The notes under the pieces: model-generated | What the model was told of the DNA's origin: nothing | The model's database searches: none | The model's input: only the letters and a program-made list of their open reading frames with translations | Shown here: positions 58,822 through 64,000 of the stretch, piece by piece | Position numbering within the stretch: position 1 is the stretch's first letter | Layout: every line of letters begins with the position of its first letter | From: Uloborus plumipes | Taxonomy: Eukaryota; Arthropoda; Arachnida; Araneae; Uloboridae | Assembly: GCA_038373865.1 (NCBI GenBank) | Contig: JAXGGA010003014.1 | Coordinates: forward strand, 46,353 to 110,352 | Direction: 5' to 3' | Length of the DNA: 64,000 nt | Program-made: the position numbers and the translations under genes

Positions 58822-58990
58822 CAGTCAAACCCGCTTTGGAATAGCCATCTTGCCATGAAAAATATTCTAATAAACTGGATATTCCATTATCCGGGATCAA
58901 AATAATGCACTACAACAATTCGGTGCATTAAAAATGTATTAAGCGGGATATTCTTTTAACCGATATATTCAGCCGAGCCCGCTTATTAGA
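58822..58990. repeat. CAGTCAAACCCGC element, copy 1
   Basis: Starts CAGTCAAACCCGCTTTGG and ends GAGCCCGCTTATTAG. The CCGC...GCGGG symmetry and the CAGT start suggest a pogo-like MITE. From 58831 it is nearly identical to 59646-59803. Confidence 0.7.
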
Positions 58991-58992
58991 AT

Positions 58993-59643
58993 ACTAGCAG
59001 TACCCGCACGGCTCTGCCCGTGCAAGAAATGTAAAGGCCCTTGAGTAAATTAAAAATGCGACGAACACTCTGGAGTAAAATAGTTATTTTCTTTTATTAA
59101 AATTTACTTCACAGCAATTTTAATTCCAGTAAAAGGTGGAGTTTACACATGTCGCCAAATAAATCAGAAAGGCATTAAACTACCGAAAACATTAAAAGTA
59201 GGATAGAATTGCGATAACCGGGTCTCGGCGATGAATATTTCATTCTGGCGACCCGCTACCTTCTTAGAGGCGGAAAAATATTTTTCGATTTTAGTAATCC
59301 TACAACATAGCTGATTGACGCCAATGTGACCCGGTTACCGTAATTCTACCAAAAATAGCTTTTAAAGAATAAAACATAGTTAAAATCCTAGAATAGGCCA
59401 CCTCTTGGCAACATTTTAAAATCTCGCTTACTTGGCAATTTTTACTTAATGAAAAACCAATTTGTTCCAGAAACCAAGATTTTCAACCGAGATTTTTAAA
59501 AGTCGTAAGAGGTGGGCTATTCTAGGACCCACCCAAAAATTAAATCAACTCTACTGTTTATCGAACTTTTCTGTTCAACAATTAACGTTTAACATGGCAT
59601 TTTCAAATCAGCTACAGTTCATTACTGTGCCAAGTGCTATGCT
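58993..59643. mobile_element. ACTAGC-type element fragment
   Basis: Starts ACTAGCAGTACCCGCACGG followed by CTCTGCCCGTGC, like the starts at 29094 and 35679. The remainder is unique-looking to the second CAGTCAAACC-family copy, so it is truncated or composite. Confidence 0.5.
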
Positions 59644-59645
59644 CC

Positions 59646-59830
59646 GCTTTGGAATAGCCATCTTGCCATGAAAAATATTCTAATAAACTGGAAATTCCAT
59701 TATCCGGGATCAAAATAATGCACTACAACAATTCGTTGCATTAAAAATGTATTAAGCGGGATATTCTTTTAACCGATATATTCAGTCGAGCCCGCTTATT
59801 AGTATAAGCGGGCTCGGCTGAATTGATATA
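59646..59830. repeat. CAGTCAAACCCGC element, copy 2, ending in a palindrome
   Basis: Direct copy of 58831-58985 with a few changes. Its end forms a palindrome, TTCAGTCGAGCCCGCTTATT / AAGCGGGCTCGGCTGAA, at 59787-59827. Confidence 0.75.
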
Positions 59831-60297
59831 ATTATTATATTTTTTAATAATTCTCGAAACAAAAACTCTAAATAAACTGACAAATATTTCAAAACTTCTG
59901 TTTAAAAAAATTTACTCTAATGAAGCAAATTCAATTGAATTCGATGAGACTAATATTTTATGAAATTATTTTAATCATTAGTAACATAGTCTAATATGAG
60001 TTGAAAAATCGTTCTCAAAGCAACAATTAGACATTTATGCTCAGGACCGTCATTTAGTGAGGTCAAGAGGGGGAAACTATTTCTCCGATTTTGAGAAATT
60101 ACGTTTACATATAGATGGTCACTTTTGGTTGTTCTTCGGTGTAATTTGCATCGAATATAAACAATTTGACCCTACCCCGCCCAGAAAAATACAAAATGAT
60201 AGGTTTGAAGGTAGCATAATATTGCTCTGAGACGATACAGTACATACTAAGAATAATTTATTTCTCTATAAATTTATATTATTTCGACAGTATAGAC

Positions 60298-60560
60298 CAG
60301 TGGTTCCCAACCTTTTTCACTTCACGACTTCTTTTTTTAACGACCGACCGGCTACCCCCTTGTGTTTGTAAGCGTGCACACACATAGACGTTGTAACACT
60401 TAAAAAACATTTATGGAATTTTATTTATTTTTAATTGCAAAATATATATTTCTTGTCTTGAAGCATGCTTCTTGTTATTTGTATTCAATGAATTTAAGAT
60501 TTTTATCACACGGGTAACTATTTGAACATGTCAAATTAGCAGCAAATCTAAGAAAAGGCA
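60298..60560 (+). mobile_element. hAT end of CAGTGGTTCCCAACC type
   Basis: CAGTGGTTCCCAACCTTTTT is the characteristic start of Charlie/SPIN-like hAT elements. Only one end is found, and the right limit is arbitrary. Confidence 0.55.
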
Positions 60561-61139
60561 ATTTACCAATAGGTGCTGTTCTAGCTTTTTTAATACATAA
60601 AAACATAACAACAGAACTTAATAATATCATTTATTACAACATTAAACATTCATACAATATTTATAAAATGACAAGGTAGCAAATGAGCATTTCCTAGGAA
60701 TGGATTACTTCAAAAATACTAAAGACATTCATTACATGTTACTTAAGATGCACTTTTAAAAGAAGGAATGAAAATATAAGTGCTAATCAATGGCAATTTT
60801 GTTCAGATACATAACTGATATTTAGATTTTCACGTCAACTCCAGATCATGTTAACTCTAGTTATAATATCACAAACGCAAGGGTTAGATTGTTAACATTT
60901 AATTAAAGCTTAGTTTGAGATTCATATACATACTCAGGCGAAGAAAAACTACACACCAACATGAAGTGATGCAGCTATAATAATCAGACAAGCACAGTAC
61001 TCAATGTATTTGTATACAAAAAAATTCAGTTAAACAGCATAGAATTATCAACTCTTGAAAACAATACCAGTGAAAGTTAATTAGATTACTCCAGAAAAAT
61101 ATAACTAAGAAAAGTAACTAAGAAAAGCTATACACTGAC

Positions 61140-61776
61140 ATTATATGTTTTCTAATATTTCTGCTATTAATAGATGAATATACAAAACAAACTTGCATTA
61201 ATGGAGCAAATACATATCCTGAAAAAGCTTTTAAAATATTAAGAATACAACAGCAGCACATAAAATGACGAAATAAACGAATAAAATATTGATAACCTAA
61301 CAACTCGATGTCTGCAAACAGGACATTATAAGCCTATGTATTTTCTAATATTTCTGCAGTTTACAGACGAAAATTAGAAGCAAACATGCATTCATGGTGC
61401 ATAAATATGTCCTGAAAATACTTTCAAAACACTTAAAACACAACATCAGAACAAAAAATGACAAAATAAACGAATATATGTTGATCACGTAACGGCGCGT
61501 CGTCTGCTAAAAAGACATTATAGGCCTATGTATTTTCTAATATTTCTGCAGTTTACAGACGAAAATAAGAAGCAAACATGCATTACTGGTGCGTTTACAT
61601 AGTCTGAGAACACTTTCAAAACATTAAAAAACAAATCTGAAGCATTTTAAATGATGAAATGAACCAATAAATATTGCTACTTACCGCACTTTAGCGTTGA
61701 CAGTTATGCTGAATTCACCGTAGCAGACGGTGTTTGGAAATCGGTTGAAACCTGTGACGTCACACTAAATGCGTCC
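61140..61776 (-). repeat. Right inverted arm
   Basis: Complement of 53665-54300. Nearly identical for the outer ~520 bp, about 70% alike further in. Confidence 0.85.
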
Positions 61777-62245
61777 ATGGCACGAGCACGTGACCTCGTG
61801 ACGCGAGAGTTTACGTCATGTCTTATTTGATTGGATATTGAAACCACATGGCTTGTGACGTAATTCCCGCGGTTCTGCTCAGACTTTTTAGTTTTTGTTT
61901 TTCTTTTAAGTGAAAAAGAAAAAGTAAAATAGTTTTCTGCTTCTTATCTTCAGAAATTCCACTGATCATCACAAAGTTGTTGAAAGAATCTGGAGATAAC
62001 CTTATATTTTTCTGAAAATCAATCATGTAAAAGTTAAAAGTAAATTGCAATCATGTATTCATGTTGCATTACTGCCATTTTTGTTCAAAGGGATGCTTTT
62101 TATTTTTTTTTTAATATAAGTAAATGACAGCCTGGTCAGGACATCCAGAGACTGCTGTTTATTCCTTGATATGACTCATCAATTGGAAACAGACAGTAAC
62201 CAAACTGGAGACAGATCCCTACAAGCAAAACTTCTTGCAACAATC

Positions 62246-62460
62246 TTGACGGATCTTGATATCGTATTGACGGCGTCAAGATTGCATATTTAATCTTGCA
62301 TAACGATTGCATAAACATTGTTTTAACAAGATTTTTATAACAATCTTTATGCAATCTTACATACATCTTGACATATCGATATTGATTTCGTCTTGCTATA
62401 TCAAGATTGCATCAATCTTCTCAGCGTCAAGAATGAAAAGAATGTTCTTGATATCTCATT
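62246..62460. repeat. Cluster of TCTTGA / CAAGATTGCAT words in both orientations
   Basis: ATCTTGA, CAAGATTGCAT and AATCTTGCAT recur many times on both strands over about 200 bp, forming overlapping imperfect palindromes. Such subterminal clusters occur in DNA transposons. No boundaries found. Confidence 0.5.
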
Positions 62461-62611
62461 GTCGCCGTCAAGATCATTAGCGCGCACAATAGGAGAGAAG
62501 CGCAAGAAATGGGTGCAGAAATGGGTGATAACAAAGATTTTCGTTCCTAAACGTGGCTTACAACAAGGGATTACACGCAAAGATTTTATCATAGACACTC
62601 TTCAAGCTCAC
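62393..62611 (+). other. Possible coding exon, unrecognised
   Basis: The last ~45 codons, GEKRKKWVQKWVITKIFVPK, GLQQGITRKDFIIDTLQAHE, look protein-like, and the frame ends at CACGA|GTAAGCT, a good splice donor. The W..KW pattern faintly recalls Harbinger-type proteins (WVxxW), but I cannot assign it. It could be a transposon exon tied to the TCTTGA cluster just upstream. Confidence 0.25.
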
Positions 62612-62710
62612 GAGTAAGCTAAATTTTATTCATTAACTATTGATGTTATTCTTTAAGATAAATTGATTTTTTGCCTAAACAGTATTTTTAAAGCTGACAT
62701 CAATCTAGAA

Positions 62711-63340
62711 CAGTGGTGGCCAACCCGCGGCACGCGTGCCACAATGTGGCACGGCGGAGCAGTAACAGTGGCACGCGAAGACTTTTTGAAAAAATTCCAA
62801 AATTGAGGAGAAAATGTCGATCTCAAAAATATTGGTAAAAACTAAAACCCTTGAACTGATAAATATAATGATATGATGATGATTAAGTGTCAGGAGGCTG
62901 GCTTACAAATTGTCTTAACTACAATATTGCAAAGTACTTAGCGTTAGCTTCGGACATCCAATAAAAGCTGTGACGCTACAGACAATGCTTTGTAAAGCAT
63001 ATTTGTGCTTGACTTGAATGAAACTTTCGATGCTGCAGAATGGATTCCTGATCTGCAATAGTTTCAGCTACGGGTGATGAAATTTTTTAAAAAAAGTTAA
63101 CTCTGCAAGTAAAATTAAGAAACCAGATTGGACAAAATTCGGTATGGTTGCACAAATGAAGATCCTTAAATTGTTTTTGTTACATTACTTGAAAACAATT
63201 TGGAAAAAAAACTTCAAAAGCATAATCGAATTATTTATCACAAACTCCTTGCCGAAGAAGGAGACTTTTTCTCTGCTGATGCAACTATAGAGTTCACTGT
63301 ATTAACAAACTACGAATTAGAGCTCTGAATGTTTTTTGAA
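62711..63340 (+). mobile_element. hAT-like left end and decayed body
   Basis: Starts CAGTGGTGGCCAACCCGCGG, followed by GGCACGCGTGCC and GTGGCAC words, typical of hAT subterminal DNA. The following DNA has short protein-like pieces but no continuous frame. The right end was not found. Confidence 0.5.
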
Positions 63341-64000
63341 CTTTTCCCAGGAGAAAGAGGAGAGCATGGCTTCTTACTTCTTCATTAAAATGTGTAATAG
63401 CTGTCCAAAGGAAAAATAGTCATAAGATTTTAGAATTTTAGGAAGTGTGTTTTTTAAAATGTTTGGAAGGAAAGCAATGAGGACTTGCCACTTAGGAATG
63501 AAGAATAGCAAATGAATTTAGCTATGTCATCTCTTATTATCCGTCGTTTAAGTAATTTAAATTAATGATAGTACAAAAAAGTTTCCTAAACCAGTATAGG
63601 CCATCTACATTCTTTTATGACGAAATTTCAGTTTCCTTCGCTCTACTTTGGAGAAAAAATAATAAAACATTAAATTTAGTAATTCAATTAACCCAAATTC
63701 AATAATTTTCCAATGATATATGGAGAACAATTTTTATACCTATTTTAAGTATGCATTCAGTGTTAGGGTTGATGATTTTTAGGATCATAAAAAAAATGCT
63801 GATATTTTCAAATTCTTCGTCTATTTCTCTGTAAGACACTACTTGTTACCCTTCGGAAATCCAAATCCAAGTCAGTTATACTGACTTTTTGTATTAGTAA
63901 TTGTCGAGGCAACTCTCAGTTCAATAAACACAATTTCAAACAATGGACTGTAATTTAAACTCTTTATTTGTTTCTCATTATTTTTGCACAACGAGCACGG
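63340..64000. other. Unassigned AT-rich sequence to window edge
   Basis: No gene, repeat end or RNA was recognised here. Confidence 0.4.

Larger units (their letters stand above)
53665..61776. mobile_element. 8.1-kb foldback-like structure with near-identical long inverted arms
   Basis: The left arm (from GGACGCATTTAGTG at 53665) and the complement of the right arm (ending at 61776) agree almost base for base for about 520 bp, with about five differences. They then continue at much lower identity to about 54300 and 61140. The arms are themselves tandem repeats of about 190 bp, marked by CTGCAGAAATATTAGAAAAT. ATG lies just outside both tips, a possible 3-bp duplication. Both arms contain GCGGTAAGTAG, a splice-donor-like site. 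No transposase is recognised inside; the interior holds MITEs, a hAT, a SINE and other repeats. A foldback-type transposon is my inference; an inverted duplication is the alternative. Confidence 0.65.

Noticed and set aside
1..64000. CRISPR arrays, bacterial operons, integrated viral genomes
   Set aside because: No regular direct repeats with unique spacers, no prokaryotic gene spacing and no viral polymerase, capsid or gag/pol motifs were seen.

Overview
The window is AT-rich animal nuclear DNA: long introns with GT-AG and occasional GC-AG splice sites, tRNA-derived SINEs, and dense hAT, Tigger/pogo and mariner-type DNA transposons. The two host genes are a galectin and a centriolar SAS-6, and the repeats look arthropod-like. 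A chelicerate such as a spider is my best guess, but that is inference. No bacterial, viral, CRISPR or operon features were seen.

There are two host genes. At 2944-4313 (+) are the last two exons of a galectin-type lectin, followed by about 1.1 kb of probable 3'UTR; its upstream exons were not found. At 9185-41918 (-) is a gene I reconstructed exon by exon as SAS-6 (SASS6), the protein that forms the ninefold centriole cartwheel. Fourteen coding exons join in frame into 633 codons plus stop. The N-terminal head, with its NPF motif, comes first, followed by a long coiled coil and a disordered basic tail. Two of its introns appear to use GC-AG splicing.

The rest is mobile DNA and repeats. 1-3.8 kb: degenerate repeat block, hAT transposase remnant, two MITEs. 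5.5-8.6 kb: decayed DNA transposons. The SAS-6 introns carry a mariner fragment, a tandem duplication, palindromic MITEs, a probable solo LTR, a 1.8-kb ACTAGC-type element and, in the 12-kb first intron, a second copy of the left-edge repeat block, a 1-kb TIR element and a 6-kb composite. 42.9-48.8 kb: an ~830-bp tandem array split by a 4.1-kb hAT with perfect 8-bp target duplications. 50.8-52.1 kb: a tandem duplication with a Tigger element in one copy and the empty site in the other. 52.9-53.2 kb: a SINE with a perfect 15-bp duplication. 53.66-61.78 kb: two near-identical ~0.5-kb inverted arms enclosing 8.1 kb of layered insertions, including a second SINE. 62-64 kb: one hAT-like end and unassigned sequence.

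The two host genes show no functional link. The most informative content is the full SAS-6 gene model and the well-dated nesting of transposons. I did not find a clearly new protein system. The best candidates for something undescribed are the 8.1-kb foldback-like structure and the ~84-bp degenerate repeat element.
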